From assembly GCA_947853245.1 (NCBI GenBank), contig CANTWP010000113.1, forward strand, positions 1 to 6,355: a stretch of DNA of 6,355 nucleotides, read 5' to 3'. A model generated the notes under the pieces. The model had not been told where the DNA came from, searched no databases, and was given only the letters and a program-made list of their open reading frames with translations. Both the position numbers and the translations under genes were made by a program. Of this stretch, positions 6,237-6,355 are shown in pieces. This DNA comes from an uncultured Bacilli bacterium. GTDB lineage: Bacteria > Bacillota_I > Bacilli_A > RF39 > UBA660. How positions within the stretch are numbered: position 1 is the stretch's first letter; each line of letters begins with the position of its first letter.

Positions 6237-6263
6237 AAAAAAGGTTAACCAAAATTAACCTTT
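6237..6263 (-). terminator. Rho-independent terminator of the tRNA-Phe transcript
   Basis: On the minus strand AAAGGTTAA (6263-6255) pairs perfectly with TTAACCTTT (6248-6240) around a six-base loop TTTTGG, followed by T6 (6242-6237). A second small hairpin, ATTAGT-CGA-ACTAAT (6294-6280), lies in the trailer between the tRNA CCA end and this terminator. Confidence 0.85.
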
Positions 6264-6301
6264 CATATATTCAAAGTCGATTAGTTCGACTAATTTCCCT
6301 A

Positions 6302-6355
6302 TGGTGGCTCCAGCGGGAATTGAACCAGCGACACAAGGATTTTCAGTCCTCTGCT
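6302..6355 (-). tRNA. tRNA-Phe (anticodon GAA), 3' part; 5' end beyond the window
   Basis: The minus strand shows the anticodon arm GAGGA-CTGAAAA-TCCTT with anticodon GAA, then the variable loop, a T-arm with GGTTCAATTCC, and the acceptor 3' strand GGAGCC followed by encoded ACCA ending at 6302. The anticodon region and GAGCCACCA end closely resemble Bacillota tRNA-Phe. The D-arm and 5' acceptor strand are cut off by the window edge. Confidence 0.9.

Noticed and set aside
1..6355. CRISPR array, insertion sequence, prophage or plus-strand gene
   Set aside because: No regularly spaced repeats, transposase-like frames or terminal inverted repeats were seen, and no plus-strand translation resembled a protein.

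Overview
This is a very AT-rich stretch (GC under about 30% by eye, not computed) from what looks like a low-GC Gram-positive bacterium (Bacillota, Clostridia- or Bacilli-like). The reasons are Bacillota-type ParE and tRNA-Phe sequences, strong AGGAGGTGA-type ribosome binding sites, and a YtrA-type GntR/ABC cassette. Tryptophan is read from TGG, and TAA, TAG and TGA all behave as stops, so nothing suggests a mycoplasma-type code. Every recognised gene lies on the minus strand, so transcription runs from high to low coordinates.

In transcription order: the 3' part of tRNA-Phe(GAA) (6302-6355) with its terminator (6237-6263); a possible decayed small ORF (6070-6210); a promoter with a perfect 8-6-8 operator-like palindrome; then a GntR regulator, ABC ATPase and ABC-2 permease cassette (5992 down to 4155). 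A compact terminator overlapping a promoter (4140-4177) separates this from a second unit: a conserved two-helix membrane protein (3653-4114), a membrane-anchored DNA/RNA non-specific endonuclease (2904-3632), a PF06541-type membrane protein (2224-2884) and a family 2 glycosyltransferase (1016-2227). The window ends inside parE, topoisomerase IV subunit B (1-908).

The main result is gene decay. Translating past the apparent ends of the short ORFs shows that they are pieces of longer broken genes. The GntR gene has a frameshift at an A6 tract. The ATPase has a single-base frameshift just before Walker B, plus unusual residues in the P-loop and D-loop. The permease is split by one in-frame TAA. 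The PF06541 gene has no good start codon, two in-frame TAA codons, and a shifted, apparently deleted segment. The glycosyltransferase has an in-frame TAA and two frameshifts that compensate each other. Only parE (as far as seen), the endonuclease and the 153-residue membrane protein read cleanly.

When intact, the first cassette would have been a self-regulated GntR/ABC system of the kind linked to cell-envelope stress or antimicrobial peptides. The second unit would have combined a surface nuclease with envelope-related membrane proteins. I see no CRISPR array, insertion sequence or clearly new system. The window reads as a region under reductive evolution, although assembly error has to be excluded.
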